The notes under the pieces: generated by a model
Database searches by the model: none
What the model was told of the DNA's origin: nothing
The model's input: the letters and a program-made list of their open reading frames with translations, nothing else
Made by a program: the position numbers and the translations under genes
In this document: in pieces, positions 1 to 8,019 of the stretch
Layout: each line of letters opens with the position of its first letter
How positions within the stretch are numbered: position 1 is the stretch's first letter
From: Myxococcales bacterium
GTDB taxonomy: Bacteria > Myxococcota > Myxococcia > Myxococcales > UBA5297
NCBI GenBank assembly: GCA_031262165.1
Contig: JAISIF010000076.1
Coordinates: 1-40,143, forward strand
Reading direction: 5' to 3'
Length of the DNA stretch: 40,143 nucleotides

Positions 1-16
1 AGAAAAGGACACTTCC

Positions 17-1366
17 ATGACGCCAAACAAACCTCTCTATTTGGGCCTTGCCGTATGGACATTGGCTCTCCTCGTTGCTGTCAGCGCCTGCGATTCCGAC
101 GAAGATCCAGATGATTGCCTCCTGACAGATTCGTGCGGATCACTCGAAAAGCCCAACGGTGACAATACCGGCAATAATAATAATGGAAACAATAACAATA
201 ATAATGGGGGAAACGATTCCGAAGACACCAGCCAATGGCCCAAGCCGGGAACGACACACGCGGATGTCTATAATTTCCTTCCGCAAGGCGTCTTTATTTT
301 CAAAAATCAGACGACCAACAGCATGGATATTGGAAAAGGCGATCTCATTGCCAAAAACGCTGATGGTTCTCTCATCACAGCGAGTGTCCAGGATTTGGAC
401 ACCGATAGCTATACGGTTCGAGACTGGGCGATTTGGACGAAGGACGGCATGTATTACAAAGTAGATCGTAAAACGAAGGGTGAAGACGAAAACAAACACG
501 ATCTATTCTACACGATTAGTTTGAAACATGCCGATTCGACCGCCGCGACGCCCAAAACAGCTCAGATCTCTGTCCCCTGGGGCAGCTATGGTGCTGGCGC
601 TGTGGCCGATGGCAGTCCGTTGACATTTAAAGTGTCGGGATTCAATCTTTTGTCTTTCGTCAATTCTTCAGTCAAAGACGAAGCTGTTTTCGAAAAGGAT
701 GAATCGATCGCCGGTGTTCTCTGTAAGAAATATGTTTATGAGGATGTGCTTAAATATGAATACTGGATCATGGACAATGGTTTGGCGCTAAAGCGCAATG
801 TCTATTTGCCGAATGGTGATCTGGAAGAGGTCATGAGCTTCGAGACGGTCATCGCCGAATTGGATACTTCTTCCTACGATGCCGTGACGCAAAAGTTCGC
901 TCGATTCAGCAACCAGATAAGTCCGGCCATCACAGAACCCGTCGCAGATATGTTCAAGATGACAGAGGTCGTGCATGGCGGGGAATGGATTGCACCGGAC
1001 ACTTTCCTCGAATGGACCTATGGCGGTTTCGATGTGATGACCATTTTCCGCGACGATAACTGGGAAGGGCACCCCGAGCATCAAGTCCACGTGAGCTTTC
1101 CTGCGGGAACGGCAATGGCCACTGAAGTAGCTGCCTACCAGGCATCGATCATGGCAATCGATGGAATGGTCCAAACATCAGGGGCGAACTGTGACCCTGC
1201 GACCAATTCAATTGGCTGCGAATACAAATATAACAATTCTAACTACCAATCTCAGGATTGTGGCTCGAGTTGGGAATTTGCAATCCAGACGTGGGGTGAG
1301 GTTATGGGAACACCATCGACGCCTGACTCTATTTACATTCGTTTGGTTGATATTGTTTGTCTCTGA
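17..1366 (+). CDS. Putative outer-membrane lipoprotein, function unknown
   Basis: I do not recognise the family. Residues 1-25 form a lipoprotein signal peptide: MTPNK, a hydrophobic stretch, then the lipobox VSAC. An acidic Asp/Glu segment follows the lipidated Cys, and then an Asn/Gly-rich linker (NNNNGNNNNNNGG), as expected of a surface-anchored lipoprotein. The remaining ~370 residues look globular, with Tyr/Trp-rich strands and no recognised catalytic motif; several Cys in the last 60 residues (GANCDPA, SIGCEYK, QDCGSS, DIVCL) could form disulfides. The ATG at 17 follows AAAAGGACACTTCC, a usable ribosome site. The gene is clearly AT-richer and uses more A/T-ending codons than everything after 1.6 kb, which suggests separate origin. 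It ends in a strong intrinsic terminator. Confidence 0.8.
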   Translation: MTPNKPLYLGLAVWTLALLVAVSACDSDEDPDDCLLTDSCGSLEKPNGDNTGNNNNGNNNNNNGGNDSEDTSQWPKPGTTHADVYNFLPQGVFIFKNQTTNSMDIGKGDLIAKNADGSLITASVQDLDTDSYTVRDWAIWTKDGMYYKVDRKTKGEDENKHDLFYTISLKHADSTAATPKTAQISVPWGSYGAGAVADGSPLTFKVSGFNLLSFVNSSVKDEAVFEKDESIAGVLCKKYVYEDVLKYEYWIMDNGLALKRNVYLPNGDLEEVMSFETVIAELDTSSYDAVTQKFARFSNQISPAITEPVADMFKMTEVVHGGEWIAPDTFLEWTYGGFDVMTIFRDDNWEGHPEHQVHVSFPAGTAMATEVAAYQASIMAIDGMVQTSGANCDPATNSIGCEYKYNNSNYQSQDCGSSWEFAIQTWGEVMGTPSTPDSIYIRLVDIVCL

Positions 1367-1399
1367 TTTTGAATCATATTCTCTCAAATCGATTTATCG

Positions 1400-1434
1400 C
1401 AGGGGCATTGCAGACGATGCCCCTGTATTTGTTT
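1400..1434 (+). terminator. Intrinsic terminator of the lipoprotein gene
   Basis: A perfect 9-bp stem CAGGGGCAT / ATGCCCCTG encloses an ATGCAGACG-type loop of 7 nt and is followed by TATTTGTTT. It lies 33 bp after the stop of the lipoprotein gene and reads in the same direction. Confidence 0.75.
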
Positions 1435-1657
1435 CAAAAGCACTTCTACGGACCTATCCGTCAATTATCCCGTCGAGCTCTGGTCATTGCGTGCGCAGCA
1501 AAACAATTCAGATTGGTTCTTTGTTCTTTGTCATGGCCAACTCCCCTGGATTGTTTTGTCGCTTCGCTCCTCACAGTGATGATCTTTTGCCGAATGATTT
1601 CGGTTTTTAGAGAGGCCCTTGAAGGACCTATCCCTCAATCCATCGAGGAATTTTTAC

Positions 1658-2173
1658 ATGAGTCAATGCCTGTATCTGCCAGCTTCGGAACTCCCCCAGC
1701 TGATCGGCAAAACATTGGGGCCGAGCGATTGGAAGGACGTCACCCAGGAAGTCATCGACCAATTTGGCCAAGCCACGGGTGACCAGCAGTGGATTCACGT
1801 CGATCCCGTGCGTGCGGCCAAAGAATCTCCGTTTCGCAGGAAGACGGTCGCGCACGGCTACTTTACCCTGGCGCTCATTCCGGGCTTCTTCTTCAGCCTG
1901 CTCGAAGTCGAGGGCTGCCGACTCATCGTCAATCTCGACGCCAGCGATGTCCGCTGGCCTGCGCCTGTTCGCATTCCCTCGCGTGTCCGACTCCATGCGT
2001 TCGTCCAGGACGTGACGGCCTTCGAGAGCGGTATGGATCTGCACCTCCAGATGACCATCGAGATCGAGGGACAGGCGCGTCCGGCGCTCGAAGCGAAGAC
2101 CACCTACCGCTACTACGTCCGATCGGCGCCCCAGACAGAGGCAACGCCTTCGGCATCGACACCGGACCAGTAG
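1658..2173 (+). CDS. MaoC-like (hot-dog fold) dehydratase
   Basis: The family hydrates trans-2-enoyl-CoA or related acyl thioesters in fatty-acid or polyhydroxyalkanoate metabolism in the cytoplasm. The protein is 171 residues, normal for single-domain MaoC/PhaJ proteins. It shows the hydratase-2 signature: DQFGQATGDQQWIHVD, where the Asp and His are the expected catalytic pair, then AAKESPFRRKTVAHGYFTLAL. The ORF track begins at a TTG 39 bases upstream, but ATG 1658 has GAGGAA at good spacing and starts MSQCLYLPASELP, typical of the family, so I chose it. The stop codon runs into repeat sequence (TAGGGGCCCTTGCGTGCAACG). No partner gene of a beta-oxidation pathway is adjacent, so the substrate is unknown. 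Confidence 0.88.
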   Translation: MSQCLYLPASELPQLIGKTLGPSDWKDVTQEVIDQFGQATGDQQWIHVDPVRAAKESPFRRKTVAHGYFTLALIPGFFFSLLEVEGCRLIVNLDASDVRWPAPVRIPSRVRLHAFVQDVTAFESGMDLHLQMTIEIEGQARPALEAKTTYRYYVRSAPQTEATPSASTPDQ

Positions 2174-2192
2174 GGGCCCTTGCGTGCAACGT

Positions 2193-2320
2193 AGGGCAAT
2201 CGAATTCTAAGATTGCTTGACCCGCTCACTCGCTGAAAGCGGTGCGACACCTCCCTGAATGAGGGAGGCTTTTGCCGACAGTGGGCGTTGGGAAGTGGAG
2301 CATCAGAACTCGATTACCCT
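2193..2320. repeat. R2 inverted-repeat element, copy 1
   Basis: The left end AGGGCAATCGAATTCT and the right end AGAACTCGATTACCCT are inverted repeats with two mismatches, about 128 bp end to end. Inside is the hairpin CCTCCCT-GAATG-AGGGAGG followed by CTTTTG. The copy at 29713-29880 has the same internal order (TTGAC, GCTCAC, hairpin, TTTTG), so this is a dispersed non-autonomous element rather than chance. Confidence 0.7.
2250..2274 (+). terminator. Hairpin plus T-run inside R2 copy 1
   Basis: CCTCCCT and AGGGAGG form a 7-bp stem with a GAATG loop, followed by CTTTTG. It lies 77 bp after the MaoC stop and could end that transcript, but it is also an internal part of the R2 repeat. Confidence 0.5.
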
Positions 2321-2351
2321 GCGAGCCAAGCTCGTCGTGCTTGTCTCGAAG

Positions 2352-2392
2352 GATGACCACAGGGCGTTGCTCGCAACGCCCCTACGCGTTCC
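2352..2392. repeat. R3 palindromic repeat copy
   Basis: The core AGGGCGTTGCTCGCAACGCC is a near-perfect palindrome followed by CCTACGCGTTCC. It shares its layout (GATGACC-palindrome-CTACGC) with copies at 9022-9061 and 30014-30055. Confidence 0.7.
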
Positions 2393-2446
2393 GGGAAACA
2401 ACCCAGCGGTAGGCTCTCACCCGCACCCACAGAGACCGGCCAACGC

Positions 2447-2487
2447 TTGACGCGCGCAGAGGCATCGGCAGAAGGCGCCAGGTTTTT
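2447..2487 (+). promoter_or_regulatory. Candidate promoter of nucleotidase-like gene
   Basis: A TTGACG -35 is followed by a 17-bp spacer, a poor -10 (AGAAGG), a GC-rich CGCCAGG and then TTTTT. The layout matches the shared promoter type seen before lpxA, rpsF, mce, rng, ffs and bamA, but the -10 is weak and the discriminator contains an A. The start codon is 44 bp downstream. Confidence 0.4.
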
Positions 2488-2531
2488 CGGTTCAGCCTCA
2501 GTGGCCTTCGAAAGCCCCTAGACAATCAACC

Positions 2532-5500
2532 ATGCCCCATCGACCTCTCTTGCCGCTGCTGCTGTTCTGTTGCCTCGCGCTCTTCTCGTGGAGCGCTCTG
2601 ACCTGGGCCGAGCCCGCTGTCGAGGTGGCGTCCCCTGCCCTGGCCGAGGCTGAGCCAGACGTCGATGCCAGCGCTGGTTCAGGTTCGGGTTCAGATTCAG
2701 ACGTGGTCTCGGACGCCGACACTGCCCTCGGCACGGATCCAGGTTCAGATTCAGGCTCTGATTCAGCTTCAGACGTCGATGCCAGCGCTGGTTCAGATTC
2801 AGACGCAGGCACAGAGGCAAGCGCCGACTCAGATTCCGATTCGGACGCTGGCTTGGATGACCCGGCGCCCCCGCCAAATCCAGAGGCAAGCCTGCTCCTG
2901 CCCTCGCCGAACTTGTCGATCGCCCTGACGCGCGACGAGTCGCCGCCGCTGCTGTCCAGGAACGACGAGCCCCTGGTCGAGGTGACCGCACGGCCGCTGC
3001 CCGCAGCCCTGCCCGCCCTGCGCTTCGAACCCCAGGAGTTTGCGCCGCTCGAACATCCCGACGAGGCCAAACCCCAGCTCGAAGCGCCAGCGGATGTTTC
3101 GGACGCGACGGATTCGCAGACCACGACCACGACCGCGCCGACACCGCCACAGGGAATGAGCTCCTGCCCCGAGCCACCGATCCCGGCGCCCCCAGCGCCC
3201 GCAGCAGCACCACCGACGCCGCCCATACCTCGGCTCCCACCGGTCGAAGAGCCCCTCGAACTAGACCTGCTCCTGTTCGGGAAGATCGAGGGTGACTTTG
3301 CCCTCATCGACTGTCGGGACAAGGCGGGCGCGAACAACCACTTTGCCTACGCCTCCCAAGTCACGCTCGTGAACACCCTGAGAGAGGCGGCGCTGCGCCA
3401 GGGGCGGCTCGAACCCATCCCGTTCAACCTCGGGGACAGCACGTTCCCAGGTGCGCTCTCGAACTTCCTCCTGTCGCAGGGTGAGGCAGGCGCCACCGAG
3501 GTGGCCACCATCCTCTCGAAGATTCCCTACGCGGGCATGGCGCTCGGCAACCACGACTTCTCGCCGCCGCAAGAGGACGTCCGCCGCTTCTTCAAGTCCG
3601 CGGCACACGCGCGCCTGCCCGTGCTCGGCGCCAACGTGCGCTGCACCACGCCAGAGGCGGACGCCTCGCTGTGTGCGCTGTTGGGCACGTCCGAGGAGGG
3701 AGGGCGCCCCTATCGCTTCATTCGGCGCGGGCCGCTCAACATCGGCGTGACGGCGCTCATCGATCCCAGGGTCACCTCTCAGATCGCCAAGGATCGGCTC
3801 GAAGGGATCGAGCTGCTCGAACCCGTCGAGGTTCTCAAACGGCTCGTCCCCCAGATGCGTGCCCAGGGCGCCAACCTCATCATCGTCCTGTTCCACATCG
3901 CGGGCAGCCAGACGACGAACGCGCTGGAGCCGCTGATCAATGAGATCGAAGGGCTCGATCTCATGATCACGGACCGGCTCTTTGCCATCGACGAGGAGCC
4001 CCTGGCCGCGCACGTCCCAGCGCTGCGCCAGATGGGGCACATGGTCCTGCCGCGGACGCAGACCTTTGTCCTTGGGGCGGGCAGCTCGGCCAACGGTGCC
4101 ACACGCGCCACCCTGCGGCTGCGACGCGACGGCGAGCGCTTCCTCCTCGAGCAGATCTCCCCGCGCTACATCTCGACGGGCATCCTCGATCCAGAGCCTG
4201 GCACGGCGCGCAGGCTCGAGGGCGCGGCCAGCGCGTTCTGCGACGAATGGGGCGGCCCACTGCGCCCAGGCACCGAGCTGGCGCAGGCCTTCGACATCTT
4301 CGACATGGCCGAATTCATCCTGAACACGCTGCGCTTCACGGTGAACGCGGAGCTCGCGTTCATGAACGCGCGTGCCTTCCGCAACCCCGAACAGTTCCCG
4401 CTGACCGACACGCTCACGCAGGCCGACGTCTTCTCGACGCTGCCATTCGGCAGTCGGCTCGTGAAAGCCCGTTTGCCCGGTGAGCAGCTCGAACGGCTCG
4501 CGCCTCATCTGGGCGAGGAGATCCTGGGGGTGGGCCTCTCCAAGAACCAGAAGGGCGAGCTGGAGGTGAACGGCCGACCACTCGACAAAAAGCGTCACTA
4601 CGTCGTGGCGCTCAACGAGTTTCTAGCCGAGGGGAGCGGCGGCTTCCTCGAGCAGAAGAAGATCGAGGAGGTCACGTTCTACCGCGACCCCGTCACACAT
4701 CAGGAGCCGACGCTGGCCTGGATCGTCAGCGACGCGGTGCGAGATGCCCGCTTCACCACGCCAGATGGGAGCTTCCGCCTTTCGCCCAAGGAGAACTTCC
4801 CCGACCTGCACCGGCAGCTGCTCTGGAAGCTCGGCGGCTCGCTCAACGCGGCCTACAGCCAGATGGACATCGTCAACCCGAGCGGCGCCGATGGCGCAGC
4901 CTCCTACGACAAGTCGCGCCTGACGGCCGTGGCCACGGATGTCCTGAACCTGGAGCTCAAGCTGCTGGCGAATGCCGAGAGCCGCGACCACGGCTGGGAC
5001 AGCGACCTGCTGCTGCAATACGCCACCACGCGCCTGAAGGGCGAAGCCGACTCGCACGAGTTCGAGGAGACGAAGGACGTTCTGCGCCTGCGCTCGGCCT
5101 ACAAGCACCTCGGGCTGCGCTCGGCCTTGGGCAGCCGCTGGTATGTGCCGGTGCCCTACACCGAGCTCCAGATGGAAAGTCAGCTCACGCAGGACGCGAC
5201 GATGACGTGGCACCCGCTGGAGATGACCAGCATCGTCGGCCTGCTCCTGCGGCTGACGAGCACGCTGGAGTTCAAGATGGGCCTCAACATCCGCGGTGAC
5301 CTGAACGCGCCCAAGGACGAGCCCATGATCGGTCTCTTCACCGGCTACCAGCTCACCAAGACCAACCTATTCGAGCTCGCCAGCCGACCGGTCCAGTTCG
5401 AGAGCGAGTTCGAATACTTCTTCAACGCCGATGGCCACGACCGGCTCCACGAGCTGCGCTGGGCCAACAAAATATATTTTGCCATTACCGGTGCCCTGTC

Positions 5501-5621
5501 CCTGACCGGGAATTTCAATATGTATATCTATCGAACGAAATCGGTCGGCGAGGTAGGGCGCGCCACCGAGGCCATGCTCGGATTGAATGTGGCGCTCGAA
5601 AAGATGATTCAGATGTTTTGA
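2532..5621 (+). CDS. Secreted 5'-nucleotidase/UshA-like protein with C-terminal beta-barrel-like domain
   Basis: The 1029-residue exported protein has a signal peptide (residues 1-27, ending LTWA). Next come a low-complexity Ser/Asp repeat (about 35-115), a Pro/Ala-rich spacer (about 200-240), a calcineurin-like metallophosphatase domain (about 245-545) and a 5'-nucleotidase C-terminal domain (about 590-760; LTQADVFSTLPFGSRLV, NEFLAEGSGGF). The family hydrolyses nucleotides or UDP-sugars in the periplasm. NLGDS and GNHDF metal-site motifs are present, but the usual first motif (DxHG) reads KIEGDFALIDC and the GHxH motif is replaced near LDLMITDRLF, so activity is doubtful. The last ~260 residues alternate polar and hydrophobic positions in strand-sized pieces and end in Phe, as in outer-membrane barrels. 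Overall fusion is inferred. Start ATG 2532 precedes the signal peptide directly; its ribosome site is weak. Confidence 0.78.
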   Translation: MPHRPLLPLLLFCCLALFSWSALTWAEPAVEVASPALAEAEPDVDASAGSGSGSDSDVVSDADTALGTDPGSDSGSDSASDVDASAGSDSDAGTEASADSDSDSDAGLDDPAPPPNPEASLLLPSPNLSIALTRDESPPLLSRNDEPLVEVTARPLPAALPALRFEPQEFAPLEHPDEAKPQLEAPADVSDATDSQTTTTTAPTPPQGMSSCPEPPIPAPPAPAAAPPTPPIPRLPPVEEPLELDLLLFGKIEGDFALIDCRDKAGANNHFAYASQVTLVNTLREAALRQGRLEPIPFNLGDSTFPGALSNFLLSQGEAGATEVATILSKIPYAGMALGNHDFSPPQEDVRRFFKSAAHARLPVLGANVRCTTPEADASLCALLGTSEEGGRPYRFIRRGPLNIGVTALIDPRVTSQIAKDRLEGIELLEPVEVLKRLVPQMRAQGANLIIVLFHIAGSQTTNALEPLINEIEGLDLMITDRLFAIDEEPLAAHVPALRQMGHMVLPRTQTFVLGAGSSANGATRATLRLRRDGERFLLEQISPRYISTGILDPEPGTARRLEGAASAFCDEWGGPLRPGTELAQAFDIFDMAEFILNTLRFTVNAELAFMNARAFRNPEQFPLTDTLTQADVFSTLPFGSRLVKARLPGEQLERLAPHLGEEILGVGLSKNQKGELEVNGRPLDKKRHYVVALNEFLAEGSGGFLEQKKIEEVTFYRDPVTHQEPTLAWIVSDAVRDARFTTPDGSFRLSPKENFPDLHRQLLWKLGGSLNAAYSQMDIVNPSGADGAASYDKSRLTAVATDVLNLELKLLANAESRDHGWDSDLLLQYATTRLKGEADSHEFEETKDVLRLRSAYKHLGLRSALGSRWYVPVPYTELQMESQLTQDATMTWHPLEMTSIVGLLLRLTSTLEFKMGLNIRGDLNAPKDEPMIGLFTGYQLTKTNLFELASRPVQFESEFEYFFNADGHDRLHELRWANKIYFAITGALSLTGNFNMYIYRTKSVGEVGRATEAMLGLNVALEKMIQMF

Positions 5622-6014
5622 GGCGCGTATTTGTTTGGGACGATATGAATTCCATGGACCCAATGGAGCGAATGAATCGTCTGGCAAAATCGGCAGGGTG
5701 AACGACCTGTTTTGGAAAACGATCGGTCCGCACTCCTGCCCAAAGCGATCGGCCTCGCTCGACTCTCTGCGCTGGGCTTTGGGACTCATCCCTCGAAGAG
5801 GACCGAGCCCCGCTCGTCCGTGAAACGCCAGCCTTCGTTGCTTCGCGCTTCACTTCCGTCTGGATGCTCCCGGATCGCGCCTCGTCTGACATTCCCCGTC
5901 CTTCGAGGTGCAAAGGTCCTCATCGGGATACGTCCTTGGCTTCGCTTCAATCCAGCCTACCGAGGCACGCCACATCCCCTCCCAGAATGCCTCTCCCCGC
6001 CGCCGCGCTTCGCG
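5622..6014. other. Gap between convergent genes, contains an R1 repeat
   Basis: This 393-bp region separates two convergent genes. Its middle is R1 copy 1. No gene and no clean intrinsic terminator was seen. Confidence 0.6.
5780..5937 (-). repeat. R1 inverted-repeat element, copy 1
   Basis: Read on the minus strand it follows the same order as the copy at 37787: ATCCCGATGAGGACC, CTCGAAGGACGGGGAATG, CAGACGGAAGTGA, GAAGCAACGAAGGCTGGC, CGGACGAGCGGGGC, then CTCTTCGAGGGATGAGTCC. The ends are imperfect inverted repeats (GGACTCATCCCTCGA / ATCGGGATACGTCC). Confidence 0.8.
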
Positions 6015-7067
6015 TCATTCGGCAGCAGCCCTCGCCGGGAAACGGCGGCGCAGCTCAGCCTCGATCTGCGTCAGATCCGTGGGCAGCGCCCGCGGCGTTG
6101 CCTTGCCAATGAACAGGAGGAGCTGCGGCACCGAGCGCACGCCCTGGCGATCGCGCGTCTGTGCCGCGGTCTCGATGTTCAGGCTCACGATGTTCAGCTG
6201 TTCCATGTAGCCAGGGGCCAGGCGCGCGAGCTCGGCGTTCAACGCCTGGCACGGGTGGCACCACGGCGCCTCGAACAGGACGAGCACGGGCAGCGGCGAG
6301 GCCTGCACCGTCCGAACGAACGTCGCGTCCGTCACCTCACGCAGCGCGCGACGCCTCTTCACGGGGATGGGCGCGGGCGGCGGCGTGTTCTGGCGAGGCT
6401 TCTTGGCCTGGAACGACGACGTGCGGGGTTGGGCGGGCGCGACGACGGTGGGCTTGGGCCTGGCCGTATTCGACGTCTTCCCTGATGCCTTTCCTGACGC
6501 CTTCCCCGGCTTGCCTGAACCAGCTCGCGAAACCGCCTTTGACGCCTGGCGGCTGGATTGCTGGTTCGAGTCCTTCACCTCCTGGAGAAAACGCCGCTCG
6601 TCGAGCTCGCGGCAGGCGCGCGCTTCCTGGTCTGCCGCCGCCTTCTCGTAGAGCGCGGCAGCGTGGACAAAGTCACCCACGCGCTTGGCAATGGCGGCCC
6701 GCTCCATGAGGGCGTTGCGATCGTCCGGTTGGAGCGCGAGGGCGCGATCGAGATGCCCTGCCGCGGCGCTGAGCTCATTGGCCTTCAATTCCTGCCGCGC
6801 CAGGAACAGGCGGCCCTCGAACGTCTCGTCGAGCGAGATCGCGAGGTTCCCGATCTCTAGGCTGAGCGCGAGGGAGTCCTCTTGGCGCGCGGCAGCCATC
6901 AGAAGGCGCGCGACCTCGACCTTCTCGTCTGCCGCGTAATCTGCCCCCTTGATCGCGCCGATCTGGGCGAGGAGCGCCTCGTCGCCGCCCGCGTCGATCA
7001 CGCGCTCGAGCTCCGCTGGGGAGGGCTGGGCCGTCAGAAGGAGGAGGGCGAGCGGGGCGTAGATCAT
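6015..7067 (-). CDS. Exported TPR-thioredoxin fusion protein
   Basis: The 350-residue protein starts with a short hydrophobic signal-like segment (MIYAPLALLLLTAQPSPA). An alpha-helical TPR-like region follows (about 50-150; HLDRALALQPDDRNALMERA), then a basic, Lys/Ser/Pro-rich disordered linker (about 150-245). It ends in a thioredoxin domain with the redox motif WCHPC and the cis-proline segment VRSVPQLLLF. CHPC differs from the reducing CGPC and suggests a thiol oxidoreductase role outside the cytoplasm (inference). The ORF track starts 42 codons earlier in Arg/Ser-rich sequence; ATG 7067 has AGAGG upstream and begins the signal peptide. It lies 40 bp after lpxI and is probably co-transcribed with it. 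Confidence 0.75.
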   Translation of the reverse strand: MIYAPLALLLLTAQPSPAELERVIDAGGDEALLAQIGAIKGADYAADEKVEVARLLMAAARQEDSLALSLEIGNLAISLDETFEGRLFLARQELKANELSAAAGHLDRALALQPDDRNALMERAAIAKRVGDFVHAAALYEKAAADQEARACRELDERRFLQEVKDSNQQSSRQASKAVSRAGSGKPGKASGKASGKTSNTARPKPTVVAPAQPRTSSFQAKKPRQNTPPPAPIPVKRRRALREVTDATFVRTVQASPLPVLVLFEAPWCHPCQALNAELARLAPGYMEQLNIVSLNIETAAQTRDRQGVRSVPQLLLFIGKATPRALPTDLTQIEAELRRRFPARAAAE

Positions 7068-7107
7068 CGCTGGTGCCTCTACTGGAGCGTCGAGGGGTTG
7101 GACGCCA

Positions 7108-7974
7108 TCAAGGGCTCGCGACGATGGCGACGCCTGCCTTCTCGGCAGCGGCAATGACCTGGGGCGCGTCGATGACGATCGTCTCGCCCGCATGGATGGC
7201 CAAGACGGCGCCCTTGGCCTTGGCGATCACCTCGATGGTGCGCGGCCCGAGGGTGGGCAGGTCGAAGCGCTTGTCCTGGGTGGGCTTACAGCGCTTGACC
7301 ACGACGATGCCTGGTCCAGCGAGGTCTGCTCCGCGTTGGATGCAGGCGTCCGTGCCCTCGGCCGCCTCGACCGCGAAGACGATGCCGTCCTTGACGATCA
7401 CGACCTGCCCGACGTCGGCTCGTCCGAGGAGCGCGACCACCTCGTTCCCCAGAGCCACGTCCTTTTCCTGTTGGGCGGTGAGCTTGCCCTTGGTGAGCAT
7501 GCCCTCGGGCGCCAGGAGGTCGGAGAGGATGTCCGTGGGTGCGCAGATCTTGATGCCGTTCGACTCGAAGTATTGGGCGATGGCACGCAGGAGCGCGTCG
7601 TCGCGGAAGCTGCGCGCCGAGGCCAGGACCTTGAGCGCGCCGAGGTCGAAGCGCGTGTTCTTCAGGAGCTTCAATTTGCTGACGCCGCCCGCGAACACGA
7701 GCGTCTTCACGCCGCGCTTTTTGAGGAGCTCGACACATTTGGAAGGCTGGCCGATCGAGATCCAATGCATCTGATCGACGCAGGAGCCGAGCGTCTCGTC
7801 GGTCTCGCCACGCAGGGCCAGCGCGACGACTTCGTGCCCCTGCTCGCGCGCGGCCAGCGCGAAGAGAAAGGGCAGGCGGCCATTGCCCGCGATCAGGCCG
7901 ATGGGCGCTGTCGAGTCGTGCAGCTCAGAGCAGGAGCCCGTGGATGTCTGGTTTTGGGGATCGTCGGTCGTCAT
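7108..7974 (-). CDS. lpxI: UDP-2,3-diacylglucosamine pyrophosphatase LpxI
   Basis: LpxI hydrolyses UDP-2,3-diacylglucosamine to lipid X and UMP, the fourth step of lipid A synthesis, in bacteria that lack LpxH. The 288-residue length is typical. The N-terminal domain starts IGLIAGNGRLPFLFA; the C-terminal catalytic DUF1009 domain includes DIVAA-type sequence around DILSDLLAPEGML, FAVEAAEGTDACIQRG and KRCKPTQDKRFDLPTLG, which are highly conserved in this family. It lies 45 bp downstream of lpxA on the same strand, the usual arrangement. The first ~24 residues are polar and not conserved, so an internal start cannot be excluded. Confidence 0.95.
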   Translation of the reverse strand: MTTDDPQNQTSTGSCSELHDSTAPIGLIAGNGRLPFLFALAAREQGHEVVALALRGETDETLGSCVDQMHWISIGQPSKCVELLKKRGVKTLVFAGGVSKLKLLKNTRFDLGALKVLASARSFRDDALLRAIAQYFESNGIKICAPTDILSDLLAPEGMLTKGKLTAQQEKDVALGNEVVALLGRADVGQVVIVKDGIVFAVEAAEGTDACIQRGADLAGPGIVVVKRCKPTQDKRFDLPTLGPRTIEVIAKAKGAVLAIHAGETIVIDAPQVIAAAEKAGVAIVASP

Positions 7975-8019
7975 GTCGGAGATCGGTTCTCTTGAGTCAG
8001 AAGGGTGGAGAATCAGCGC

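Larger units (their letters stand above)
2174..2531. other. Repeat-filled intergenic region
   Basis: This 358-bp gap contains a GGGCAATCGAATTCT inverted-repeat element with an internal terminator-like hairpin, one full copy of the GGGCGTTGC palindromic repeat, and a candidate promoter for the downstream nucleotidase-like gene. No coding signal was seen. Confidence 0.7.

Noticed and set aside
1446-1650. GGACCTATCC sequences at 1451 and 1624 as an R1 element
   Set aside because: The two ends are in direct, not inverted, orientation and the interior lacks the R1 blocks; at most decayed remnants.
3261-4598. 445-aa minus-strand ORF
   Set aside because: Antisense to the nucleotidase-like gene; no recognisable domain.
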